This document shows, one piece after another, positions 1 to 7,488 of a DNA stretch of 13,301 nt. Numbering within the stretch: position 1 is the first letter of the stretch; each line of letters begins with the position of its first letter. The stretch is from assembly GCA_937906795.1 (NCBI GenBank), contig CALCUQ010000355.1, forward strand, positions 1 through 13,301, in the 5' to 3' direction. The notes beneath the pieces are model-generated. The model was not told where the DNA came from. It saw nothing but the letters and a program-made list of their open reading frames with translations, and searched no databases. This stretch comes from an uncultured Bacteroidales bacterium. GTDB taxonomy: Bacteria > Bacteroidota > Bacteroidia > Bacteroidales > UBA932. The translations under genes were made by a program, and so were the position numbers.

Positions 1-118
1 CTGTATTCCGCAATGGTCTCGCGGATTCTCTCAGAAAAACGCTTAAACAGCATAGGATCTTCATATCTTCGAGACTCCAGTTCAGAGACAATACGCGTGT
101 GGATGTATGCCGCCTTTG
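1..118 (-). CDS. Fragment resembling the C-terminal part of a type I restriction enzyme R subunit (partial)
   Basis: The minus strand is open from about base 119 to the window edge, with no stop codon in 39 codons. It encodes a charged helical peptide containing SELESRRYEDPMLFKRFSER followed by IRETIAEY. The pattern 'DP-x-(L/Y)-(F/Y)-x-x-(F/L)-S-E-(R/K)-(I/L)' followed by a helix is what I recall from the C-terminal helical region of HsdR proteins, where it lies after the helicase motor. This is recognition from memory over a short stretch, so the family call is tentative. Composition supports foreign sequence: bases 1-120 are about 47% GC by hand count, against about 39% for the next 120. 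The gene faces the truncated oadB and meets it around 107-118, with no promoter, terminator or gene boundary between them. I infer a chimeric join rather than a natural gene end. Confidence 0.4.
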
Positions 119-580
119 CCTTCTGGCCTTCCACTTCTTGGAATGCTATTCTTTGGTAACTTATTAAAAGAGTCTGGTGTTACAAGAAGATTGGCAGAAA
201 CAGCAAGAGGTCCGCTTATTGATGTTGTAACAATCCTTATAGGACTTACAGTTGGTGCATCAACCCAAGCAGACAAGTTCTTGCAATGGAACTCAATCAA
301 GATTTTTGCATTAGGTGCTCTATCTTTTGTAATTGCCACATTTACAGGTGTATTATTTGTTAAAATCTTTAACTTATTCCTTAAAGAAGGTAACAAGATT
401 AATCCACTTATTGGAAATGCCGGAGTTTCAGCAGTTCCAGATGCAGCTCGTGTTTCAAACAATGTAGGTTTGGAATTTGACAAAACTAATTACCTGTTGA
501 TGCATGCTATGGGACCTAACGTAGCAGGTGTTATTGGTAGTGCAGTTGCTGCCGGTGTATTGCTTGCATTCCTTGCATAA
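107..580 (+). CDS. oadB: Na+-translocating decarboxylase beta subunit (OadB/GcdB family), C-terminal part only
   Basis: This is the membrane beta subunit of a biotin-dependent Na+ pump (oxaloacetate, methylmalonyl-CoA or glutaconyl-CoA decarboxylase). It couples decarboxylation of carboxybiotin to Na+ export. About 155 residues are present; the family is usually 370-430 residues or more, so the N-terminal half is missing, including the conserved Asp of region IIIa. Homology begins near base 116 (LPSGLPLLGML). The ATG at 107 is only the first Met after in-frame stops at 44-46 and 53-55, not a credible start. The C-terminal region VIII motif NPLIGNAGVSAVPDAAR is intact. Counting from that Met, N99, G103, S108 and R115 correspond to N373, G377, S382 and R389 of the Klebsiella protein, which are implicated in Na+ and proton transport. 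Three or four hydrophobic helices remain, and the C-terminus LLMHAMGPNVAGVIGSAVAA is typical. The subunit type is secure, but the substrate of the complex cannot be told. Confidence 0.85.
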   Translation: MPPLPSGLPLLGMLFFGNLLKESGVTRRLAETARGPLIDVVTILIGLTVGASTQADKFLQWNSIKIFALGALSFVIATFTGVLFVKIFNLFLKEGNKINPLIGNAGVSAVPDAARVSNNVGLEFDKTNYLLMHAMGPNVAGVIGSAVAAGVLLAFLA

Positions 581-603
581 ACAGTAAAAAATCTTTATAA
601 AAT

Positions 604-635
604 AAAAGTTGGCCAAATGGTCAACTTTTATTTTT
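604..635 (+). terminator. Intrinsic terminator after oadB
   Basis: An 11-bp stem (AAAAGTTGGCC / GGTCAACTTTT, one G-U pair) closes a 4-base loop (AAAT) and is followed by a five-T run at 631-635. It sits 24 bases after the oadB stop, so it separates oadB transcription from the V-ATPase operon. Confidence 0.8.
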
Positions 636-699
636 ATAAATAATACCAAAATAATGATAATTATATCTTAATATGGGAGAAATAACTAAAAATTATTAT

Positions 700-707
700 T
701 AAATTTG
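700..707 (+). promoter_or_regulatory. Candidate -7 element of the V-ATPase operon promoter
   Basis: TAAATTTG matches the Bacteroidota -7 consensus TAnnTTTG exactly and lies 37 bases upstream of the atpE start. No TTTG -33 box is found at the expected 19-base spacing, so the assignment rests on the -7 box and the position after the preceding terminator. Transcription would start near 713-715. Confidence 0.4.
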
Positions 708-744
708 ATTTTAAAAATTTAATAAACAAAAGGAGACAACATAT

Positions 745-1359
745 ATGCAAAACAAATTGCAAGAACTAACAGATAAACTCTATAATGAGGGTTTGTCTAA
801 AGGAAAGCAAGAGGCAGAGCAACTGTTGGCAGATGCAAAAGTAAAAGCATCTGATATTATTGCAAAAGCTAATCAAGAGGCTCAAGCAATACTGGAAAAA
901 GCAAAAGCCGATGCTCAAGAAATTAAAACAAAGACTGAGAATGATGTAAAAATGGCAACTAATCAAGTCTTTGCAACAATCAAACAACAGATAGAGTCTG
1001 TTATAACTGCAAAATCTGTATCAGGTCAAGTAAAATCTGCTATGGATGATGTTGAATTCATCAAAACAATTTTATCTACAATTGTTAAAGCATTCAATCC
1101 AGACAATAGCGACAGCGTTTCACTTGACATTATCCTTCCGGAGGCTAAAAAAGCAGAATTAGAGACATATCTAAAAGAGAATATCCAAAAGAACTGTAGT
1201 GCTGGAGTAGATATCCAGTTCAACAAATCAGTTTCAAATGGATTTAAAATTGGTCCTAAAGACCAAGGCTATATGATTAGCTTCACCGACAAAGAATTCA
1301 ATGCTCTTATTCAAGAATATTTAAGACCAAAAACTAAACAATTATTATTTGGAGAATAA
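745..1359 (+). CDS. atpE: V-type ATP synthase/ATPase subunit E
   Basis: Subunit E is the peripheral-stalk (stator) component that links the catalytic A3B3 head to the membrane I subunit. The protein has 204 residues, close to the family norm of about 190-210. Residues 1 to about 110 are a long Ala/Lys/Glu/Gln-rich amphipathic helix typical of the E coiled coil. The rest is a mixed alpha/beta C-terminal domain ending in PKTKQLLFGE. The start has a clear Shine-Dalgarno-like AAAGGAG at 729-735, nine bases upstream, which is unusual in this phylum. It is the first gene of the operon and its stop lies one base before the preferred start of the DUF2764 gene. E normally pairs with subunit G/H in a heterodimeric stalk, but no G/H gene is visible. 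The assignment rests on the coiled-coil pattern plus gene order, since E is poorly conserved in sequence. Confidence 0.88.
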   Translation: MQNKLQELTDKLYNEGLSKGKQEAEQLLADAKVKASDIIAKANQEAQAILEKAKADAQEIKTKTENDVKMATNQVFATIKQQIESVITAKSVSGQVKSAMDDVEFIKTILSTIVKAFNPDNSDSVSLDIILPEAKKAELETYLKENIQKNCSAGVDIQFNKSVSNGFKIGPKDQGYMISFTDKEFNALIQEYLRPKTKQLLFGE

Positions 1360-1360
1360 A

Positions 1361-1975
1361 ATGGACAATTATCACTACATAATTGCCGGATTGCCAGAAT
1401 TGGTACTTAATGCAGATAATGGAAATCTCAATTACTCTGCAATAAGGGACCATATTGTATACAGCAGTGCTCCAAAAGATATAAGATTAGTAGAGTGGCT
1501 AGAATTTGGCTCTAACGAAGAGAATCTTAGTCCCCATTTCTATAGAGCTGCATTCAAATGCAAAAGCAACTTTATAAGAAAGTACTTTGCCCTTGATTTG
1601 CAAATCAGAAACATGAAAGTTGAATTTGTTTCAAAAAAATTGGGCAGAGATGGAGACTCTCTTAAAATGAATGTAAAAAATAATGTAGATATTGAGCTGT
1701 CCAACGAGCAAAAAGAAAAACTTAACCAGATATTTGCAAATAAGAATATATTGGAAAAGGAACAGATGCTGGACAAGTTCAAATGGGATTTCATTACAGA
1801 TATGATTCCATACGGAAGTTTCAATATGGATGTTATTCTGGCATTCCTGGCAAAAGGCCAATTGATTAACAGATGGAATAAACTTGACCGCAATGCGGGT
1901 ATAGAATTATTCAAAAAACTTGTTGACGAGGTAAGAGGGACATACCAAGGAATTGAAAATAAAATTAATGATTAA
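1361..1975 (+). CDS. DUF2764 family protein of the V-type ATPase operon (possible small C/d-like subunit)
   Basis: The 204-residue soluble protein opens with MDNYHYIIAGLPEL, the typical start of DUF2764 proteins found between subunits E and A in Bacteroidota and chlamydial V-ATPase operons. I choose the ATG at 1361 because the family begins 'M-x-N-Y-(Y/H)-Y'. The ATG at 1349 would overlap atpE by 11 bases and add four residues (MENK) with no counterpart. The gene stops three bases before atpA. Its function is not established. Two stretches recall subunit C/d (Ac39 family): residues 72-96 (charged helix, RKYFALDLQIRNMKVEF) and 154-190 (FNMDVILAFLAKGQLINRW), the latter like the 'x-P-x-I-A-Y-L-x-x-K-E-x-E-I-x-N-L' helix of C/d. 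The operon lacks a recognisable C/d gene. A central-stalk or socket role is therefore a reasonable inference, but the sequence does not prove it. Confidence 0.82.
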   Translation: MDNYHYIIAGLPELVLNADNGNLNYSAIRDHIVYSSAPKDIRLVEWLEFGSNEENLSPHFYRAAFKCKSNFIRKYFALDLQIRNMKVEFVSKKLGRDGDSLKMNVKNNVDIELSNEQKEKLNQIFANKNILEKEQMLDKFKWDFITDMIPYGSFNMDVILAFLAKGQLINRWNKLDRNAGIELFKKLVDEVRGTYQGIENKIND

Positions 1976-1978
1976 TAT

Positions 1979-3730
1979 ATGAAGACCACAGGAAAAGTTA
2001 CAGGTATCATTGCCAATCTAATTACAGTAGAGGTAAATGGACCTGTTGCACAAAATGAAATATGCTATATTAAGGAGGGTAATACCCGCCTTATGGCAGA
2101 GGTCATTAAGGTTAACGGCAAATATGCATCTGTACAGGTGTATGAAAGCACTCGTGGTGTAAAGAAAGGAAATGAAGTTGAGTTCATGGGATACATGTTG
2201 GAGGCAACTCTTGGTCCCGGATTACTTTCGAGCAATTACGACGGTTTGCAGAACAACCTTGCTACAATGACCGGTGTATTCTTGGAAAGAGGAGAATATA
2301 CAGAACCATTGGATACTCAAAAATTATGGGAGTTCTCCCCTATTGCCAAAGCTGGTGACAATGTAGTTGCTGCTGATTGGCTTGGTGAGGTTAAAGAGGG
2401 ATGGTTGCCTCATAAAATAATGGTACCATTCAGATTTAAAGGTGTATACACAGTTAAGTCTATAGTATCTGCAGGTGAATATAAAATCAGTGATACAATT
2501 GCAGTTCTTACAGATGAACAAGGAGAAGATCACAATGTATCAATGGTTCAGAAATGGCCAGTAAAAGTTGCTATTGGAGGCTATGCCGAAAAACCTCGTC
2601 CATATAAAATTATGGAAACCGGTGTTAGAGTTATTGATACACTTAATCCAATTGCTGAGGGTGGTACAGGCTTTATTCCTGGTCCGTTCGGATGTGGAAA
2701 AACCGTACTTCAACACGCAATAGCTAAACAGGGAGAAGCAGATGTAATTATTATGGCTGCTTGTGGAGAGCGTGCTAACGAGGTTGTAGAGATCTTTGCA
2801 GAATTCCCTGAACTTGTTGACCCAAGAACCGGAAGAAAACTTATTGAAAGAACTACAATTATCTGTAATACATCAAATATGCCAGTTGCTGCACGTGAGG
2901 CATCAGTATACACAGCAATGACAATTGGTGAGTATTATAGAGCAATGGGACTTAAAGTTCTTTTACTTGCAGATTCAACATCTAGATGGGCACAAGCATT
3001 AAGAGAGATGTCCAACAGAATGGAGGAGTTACCGGGAGCAGATGCATTCCCTGTAGACTTGCCTGCAATTATCTCAAACTTCTATGCCAGAGCCGGTATT
3101 GTAAAACTTAACAATGGAAAAACTGGTTCTGTAACATTTATTGGAACTGTATCTCCTGCTGGTGGTAACCTAAAAGAGCCGGTAACTGAATCAACTAAAA
3201 AAGCTGCCAGATGTTTCTACGCCCTTAACCAAAGCCGTGCAGACAGAAAGAGATATCCTGCAGTAGACCCTATTGATTCATATTCAAAATACCTTGAGTA
3301 TCCAGAGATTATGGATTATTTGAACAGCACAGTAAATCCTAAATGGGTTGAGAGTGTTAATAATGCTAAAAACCTGATACTTAGAGGAAAAGAGGCATAT
3401 GAGCAAATTAACATTCTTGGAGACGATGGCGTTCCAATGGATTATCATATGAGATATTGGAAGAGTGAGCTTATAGACTTCATTATTCTCCAACAAGATG
3501 CATTTGATGCTATTGATGCTACATGTCCAATGGAAAGACAAGAATTTATGTTGAATCTTGTATTGGAAGTATGCAACAAGAGTGTCTCATTTGAAAAATT
3601 TGAAGATTGCGCATCTTTCTATAAAAATATAATTAACATATTGCGTCAAATGAACTACTCTGTATTTAAGAGTGAGGACTTTAACAAATATCTTGAGCAA
3701 ATTAAAAATATTTTAAACAATGACAACTAA
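1979..3730 (+). CDS. atpA: V-type ATP synthase/ATPase catalytic subunit A
   Basis: This is the catalytic nucleotide-binding subunit of the A3B3 head on the cytoplasmic side. At 583 residues it is normal length. The order is an N-terminal beta-barrel (residues 1-70), the V-type-specific insertion (roughly 100-190), the nucleotide-binding domain and a helical C-terminal domain. Walker A is GPFGCGKT at residues 235-242. The catalytic Glu lies in GER at 263-265 (E264). Walker B is KVLLLADS at 326-333 (D332), followed by TSRWAQALREMSNRMEELPG. These identify an active A subunit rather than B. The start lies in TTAATATATG with no Shine-Dalgarno sequence, three bases after the DUF2764 stop, and the 3' end overlaps atpB by 11 bases. 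Both junctions suggest translational coupling within one mRNA. Confidence 0.98.
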   Translation: MKTTGKVTGIIANLITVEVNGPVAQNEICYIKEGNTRLMAEVIKVNGKYASVQVYESTRGVKKGNEVEFMGYMLEATLGPGLLSSNYDGLQNNLATMTGVFLERGEYTEPLDTQKLWEFSPIAKAGDNVVAADWLGEVKEGWLPHKIMVPFRFKGVYTVKSIVSAGEYKISDTIAVLTDEQGEDHNVSMVQKWPVKVAIGGYAEKPRPYKIMETGVRVIDTLNPIAEGGTGFIPGPFGCGKTVLQHAIAKQGEADVIIMAACGERANEVVEIFAEFPELVDPRTGRKLIERTTIICNTSNMPVAAREASVYTAMTIGEYYRAMGLKVLLLADSTSRWAQALREMSNRMEELPGADAFPVDLPAIISNFYARAGIVKLNNGKTGSVTFIGTVSPAGGNLKEPVTESTKKAARCFYALNQSRADRKRYPAVDPIDSYSKYLEYPEIMDYLNSTVNPKWVESVNNAKNLILRGKEAYEQINILGDDGVPMDYHMRYWKSELIDFIILQQDAFDAIDATCPMERQEFMLNLVLEVCNKSVSFEKFEDCASFYKNIINILRQMNYSVFKSEDFNKYLEQIKNILNNDN

Positions 3731-5045
3731 AGCATTTCAAAGAGTTTATACACAACTGGAAGCCATTACAAAGGCAACTGTTGCTCTAAAGGCGCAAGGT
3801 GTATCTAATGATGAACTTGCTACTGTAGATGGAAGATTGGCTCAAGTTGTTAAAATTAAAGGAGACCTTATTACACTTCAAGTATTTGCCGGTACTGAGG
3901 GAATTCCTACTGATTCAGAAGTAATTTTCTTTGGTGAGCCACCTGCACTGAATGTTAGTGAGCAACTTGCCGGCAGATTCTTCAATGCATATGGAGACCC
4001 TATTGACAATGGTCCAAGAGTTGAGGGTGAGAAGAGATTTATTGGTGGTCCTAGTGTGAATCCATATAAAAGAAAACAACCATCCCAACTGATTCCTACA
4101 GGTATTGCTGGAATTGACTTGAACAACACTCTTGTGTCGGGACAAAAAATCCCATTCTTTGCCAACCCTGACCAACCTTACAACCAGGTTATGGCAAATG
4201 TGGCTCTAAGAGCAGATGTAGACAAGATTATTCTTGGTGGAATGGGTCTTACAAATGATGACTACCTATATTTCAAACAAATGTTCGAGAATGCAGGTGC
4301 TCTTAATAAAATCATCAGTTTTGTAAATACTACTGAGCAACCTCCTGTTGAGCGTTTGCTTATTCCTGATATGGCTCTTACAGCAGCAGAATATTTTGCA
4401 GTAGACAAAAACGAAAAGGTTCTTGTACTGCTTACAGATATGACATTGTATGCCGATGCCCTTTCTATTGTAAGTAACCGTATGGATCAGATTCCTTCAA
4501 AAGACTCTATGCCAGGTTCTCTATATTCAGACCTTGCAAAGATTTATGAGAAAGCAGTTCAGCTTCCCGATGGAGGTTCTATCACTATTATTGCTGTAAC
4601 AACACTTAATGATGGTGATATTACTCACGCTATTCCGGATAATACAGGTTATATCACTGAGGGACAGTTGTTCTTAAGAACAGATTCAGATACAGGAAAA
4701 GTAATTATTGACCCGTTCCGTTCACTATCTCGTCTAAAACAACTGGTAATTGGAAAACAGACAAGAGAAGATCACGGACAGGTAATGAACACAGGTGTAC
4801 GTCTGTATGCAGATGCTGCAAATGCCAAAACCAAACTTGAAAATGGTTTTGATTTGAGTGATTATGACGAGCGTTGTCTGCAATATGCTAAAGATTACTC
4901 TAACAAGCTGCTTGCAATTGATGTAAACATTACAATTGATCAAATGCTTGACACAGCTTGGGACTTGTTCGGCAAATACTTTAGTCCAGAAGAACTAAGT
5001 ATTAAACAAAATCTTGTTGATAAATACTGGAAAGGCAAAAACTAA
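3720..5045 (+). CDS. atpB: V-type ATP synthase/ATPase subunit B (non-catalytic)
   Basis: Subunit B alternates with A in the head and contributes to the nucleotide site at the A-B interface without catalysing hydrolysis. At 441 residues it is the usual size for the chlamydia/spirochaete/Bacteroidota branch. The position of the P-loop is FFANPDQPYNQ (residues 146-156), with no Gly-Lys-Thr, as expected for B. Conserved segments include KIILGGMGLTNDDYLYFKQM, the LLTDMTLYADAL strand and helix, the NTGYITEGQL motif near 306, and DPFRSLSRLKQL at 331-342, whose R338 matches the arginine reaching into the catalytic interface. The start at 3720 lies inside the end of atpA (11-base overlap), and atpD begins three bases after the stop. 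Confidence 0.97.
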   Translation: MTTKAFQRVYTQLEAITKATVALKAQGVSNDELATVDGRLAQVVKIKGDLITLQVFAGTEGIPTDSEVIFFGEPPALNVSEQLAGRFFNAYGDPIDNGPRVEGEKRFIGGPSVNPYKRKQPSQLIPTGIAGIDLNNTLVSGQKIPFFANPDQPYNQVMANVALRADVDKIILGGMGLTNDDYLYFKQMFENAGALNKIISFVNTTEQPPVERLLIPDMALTAAEYFAVDKNEKVLVLLTDMTLYADALSIVSNRMDQIPSKDSMPGSLYSDLAKIYEKAVQLPDGGSITIIAVTTLNDGDITHAIPDNTGYITEGQLFLRTDSDTGKVIIDPFRSLSRLKQLVIGKQTREDHGQVMNTGVRLYADAANAKTKLENGFDLSDYDERCLQYAKDYSNKLLAIDVNITIDQMLDTAWDLFGKYFSPEELSIKQNLVDKYWKGKN

Positions 5046-5048
5046 TAT

Positions 5049-5657
5049 ATGGCAATAAAATTCCAATATAATAAGACTTCACTTAACGAGCTTAACAAGC
5101 AACTTAAGATTAGAAAAAACGCACTCCCTACTCTAAAGAATAAGGAGAGCGCTCTTAGAGTTGAAGTTAAGCGAGCTAAAAACAAAAGTGAGGAACTTGT
5201 TGAGAAATTGTCTGCCTCGTTAGCCGCCTATGATTATTTGGCTGCATTATGGAACGAATTTACACCGGGACTTATTGCAGTTAAAGATGTAGAAATTAAA
5301 ATAGAAAAAATTGCAGGAGTAAAGACTCCAGCTCTGGTAGGTGTAACATACGATGTTAAAGAATTTGATATATTCAAAAAACCTCTTTGGTATACAGATG
5401 GAGTTGAAATCTTGCAACAATTGGCTCAAATAGGTATTGAATCTGAGATTTACCTTGAAAAAATGAGATTATTGGATTTCTCCAGAAAGAAAACCACTCA
5501 AAAAGTAAATCTATATGAAAAAGTGCAGATTCCAGGTTACCAGGAGGCAATAAGAAAAATCAAGAGATATATGGAAGATGAAGAAAATCTTTCAAAAGCA
5601 TCTCAAAAGATAGTAAAAACCCGACACTTAATTGAGGAGGAGCAGGAAAATGATTAA
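5049..5657 (+). CDS. atpD: V-type ATP synthase/ATPase subunit D (central rotor shaft)
   Basis: Subunit D is the coiled-coil rotor shaft inside the A3B3 head, the counterpart of F-type gamma. The 202-residue protein is the normal size. It opens with an amphipathic helix (KTSLNELNKQLKIRKNALPT), followed by long Lys/Glu-rich helices at about 10-75 and 130-195 that would form the left-handed coiled coil, with a small globular part between. In other systems D binds subunit F, but no F gene is present nearby. The start lies in TAATATATG, the same sequence as before atpA, with no Shine-Dalgarno sequence. Its stop overlaps the true start of atpI by eight bases. Confidence 0.95.
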   Translation: MAIKFQYNKTSLNELNKQLKIRKNALPTLKNKESALRVEVKRAKNKSEELVEKLSASLAAYDYLAALWNEFTPGLIAVKDVEIKIEKIAGVKTPALVGVTYDVKEFDIFKKPLWYTDGVEILQQLAQIGIESEIYLEKMRLLDFSRKKTTQKVNLYEKVQIPGYQEAIRKIKRYMEDEENLSKASQKIVKTRHLIEEEQEND

Positions 5658-7443
5658 GAAAATGACTAAATACTCATTTGTGATATTTCACAAAGAGGTG
5701 GAAGATTTTCTAAGAAATCTCCAAGAAATAGGTGTTGTAGATGTTACAAGACAGAAAAGGGCAATTGATTCATATTCAATGGAAAAATTTGAAGAAATTG
5801 CCAAGTACAATTCTGTTATAAGTTCATTGGGCCGCATTAAAGCAGAAGCAGTGGCAAAGAAAAAGGAAATTCCGTCTTCTAAGCCACAAGAGAATAATCT
5901 TATTGAGTATTACAATAAATTAATTGAGCAAAAAGAAGCTTTAAAAATCAAATTATATAATCTTAAGACAGATTATTCAGATGCTTTACCATGGGGACAA
6001 TTTCAGCAGGAAAACCTTGACAAAATTTCAGAACTTGGATATACTCCATACTTTTACAGTGTTTCATCAAAAAAATATGAGAAAAAATGGGAAGAGGAAT
6101 ATCCAATACATATTTTGAATGAATTTGAGGGCAAGACATATTTTGTAATATTGATGGAGGGTAATACAAAACCAGACATTAAACTTACAGAATGTACATT
6201 TCCAGCTTTGTCGGCCGATAAAATTGAAAAATTTATTCTTGAAGCCCAGCAAGAGAGTACTCTGAATGAAAATAGTATTCTTGAACTTACAAATAGTATT
6301 GAGGATCTTGAATCAATTAAAGAAGAGTTGTTCAACAACCTGGATTTATACCTTGCTGAAGGTGGGTCTACTAAGAAAGCAGATGAAACAATAGTGATTT
6401 TTGAAGCTTTTGCACCTACAGATATAGACAATCAGGTTGTGAAATTCCTTGAAAACAATAATGTATATTATTTAAAAGAAGCTGCTAAAGAAGAGGATAA
6501 TCCACCTATTAAGCTAAAGAACAATTTCTTTGCAAAATTATATGAGCCAATTGGAGAGCTTTATATGCTCCCTAAATATGGCGAGTTGGATTTGACAGTA
6601 TTCTTTGCTCCATTCTATATGCTATTCTTTGGTTTATGCCTTGGAGATATGGGATATGGACTTATTCTGATTATCCTTGGCCTGATTGTAAACTTTAAAG
6701 TTAAAGCATATTCAAATTATGGTAAGTTGGTTGCATGGCTGGGTCTGGGATCCATAATCATGCCTGCCATTAACGGAACAATCTTTGGTGCAAAGATTTA
6801 TGAGCTCGTAACGTTACCTGAGAACATTACTGACATGTTTTTTGACGATATGCAGATGTTCTGGTTTGCAATATTGTTTGGAATTTTCCAGATGATATTT
6901 GCCAGAGTAATCCAGGGTATTTACAATTTTGTAAAAGGACGTATCAGAATTGGACTGAATTGTTTTGGCTGGGCGATCTGCATTGCATGGGCTACTTTGG
7001 CTTATGCATCTGTAGAGGCAAGTTTTACATATCCAGAATGGGTAAATTACATAGGATATGCAGGATTGGCCGGAATAGTTTTATGTGGTTCAGATGCTAA
7101 AAACCCAATTGTAAGATTGTTTAAAGGAACATTCTCTTTATATGACTCTACAGGAGTATTTGGTGATGTCCTATCATATATCCGTTTGTTTGGATTAGGT
7201 ACATCTGGTGGTATTTTAGGTTTTGTTGTAAACTCAATTGCAATGAATCTAAATGAGATACCTTATGTTGGATGGTTCTTTATGGGATTCATGTTAATTG
7301 TAGGACATATATTTGTATTACTACTTAGTAGTTTAGGTGCATTTGTGCATCCACTACGTCTTACATTTATTGAGTTTTATAAAAACGCCGGATTTGAGGG
7401 TGGCGGAAGAGCATACAACCCTTTAAAAAAGACAAATAAATAA
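5650..7443 (+). CDS. atpI: V-type ATP synthase/ATPase membrane subunit I (a-subunit)
   Basis: Subunit I forms the ion half-channels beside the proteolipid ring and anchors the peripheral stalk. From the ATG at 5650 it has 597 residues, within the family range. I prefer this start to the in-frame TTG at 5632 because GGAGG at 5636-5640 lies nine bases upstream and the protein then begins MIKKMTKYSF. Residues 1 to about 305 are a soluble region with two charged coiled-coil stretches. From about 310 on there are seven or eight hydrophobic segments, starting DLTVFFAPFYMLFFGLCLGD. The helix LSYIRLFGLGTSGG carries R512, the counterpart of the essential channel arginine (R735 of yeast Vph1). The end, FVHPLRLTFIEFYKNAGFEG, is typical of the family. 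The ribosome-binding sequence lies within atpD, so translation is probably coupled to it. Confidence 0.97.
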   Translation: MIKKMTKYSFVIFHKEVEDFLRNLQEIGVVDVTRQKRAIDSYSMEKFEEIAKYNSVISSLGRIKAEAVAKKKEIPSSKPQENNLIEYYNKLIEQKEALKIKLYNLKTDYSDALPWGQFQQENLDKISELGYTPYFYSVSSKKYEKKWEEEYPIHILNEFEGKTYFVILMEGNTKPDIKLTECTFPALSADKIEKFILEAQQESTLNENSILELTNSIEDLESIKEELFNNLDLYLAEGGSTKKADETIVIFEAFAPTDIDNQVVKFLENNNVYYLKEAAKEEDNPPIKLKNNFFAKLYEPIGELYMLPKYGELDLTVFFAPFYMLFFGLCLGDMGYGLILIILGLIVNFKVKAYSNYGKLVAWLGLGSIIMPAINGTIFGAKIYELVTLPENITDMFFDDMQMFWFAILFGIFQMIFARVIQGIYNFVKGRIRIGLNCFGWAICIAWATLAYASVEASFTYPEWVNYIGYAGLAGIVLCGSDAKNPIVRLFKGTFSLYDSTGVFGDVLSYIRLFGLGTSGGILGFVVNSIAMNLNEIPYVGWFFMGFMLIVGHIFVLLLSSLGAFVHPLRLTFIEFYKNAGFEGGGRAYNPLKKTNK

Positions 7444-7488
7444 TTATTATTGACAAAAAGATTTAACAATTTAAAATTTTAAAATATT

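Noticed and set aside
82..483. Minus-strand open frame of 133 codons opposite oadB
   Set aside because: It lies antisense to clear OadB homology, encodes no recognisable family and has low-complexity composition. It is a shadow frame. The HsdR-like fragment at 1-118 is in a different minus frame.
1349..1360. Upstream ATG for the DUF2764 gene overlapping atpE
   Set aside because: DUF2764 proteins begin with the segment starting at the ATG at 1361. The extra MENK has no family counterpart.
5632..5649. TTG start for atpI, adding six residues
   Set aside because: The added residues (MRRSRK) come from the Shine-Dalgarno-like GGAGG stretch itself. The ATG at 5650 is correctly spaced behind it and matches the family N-terminus.
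6054..6431. Minus-strand open frame of 125 codons inside atpI
   Set aside because: The Ser/Ile/Phe-rich translation has no family resemblance, and the plus strand is securely subunit I.
7470..7484. AT-only palindrome in the atpI-atpK gap as a possible second promoter or regulatory site
   Set aside because: It is self-complementary A/T sequence without a TAnnTTTG box. Such runs are expected by chance in AT-rich leaders.
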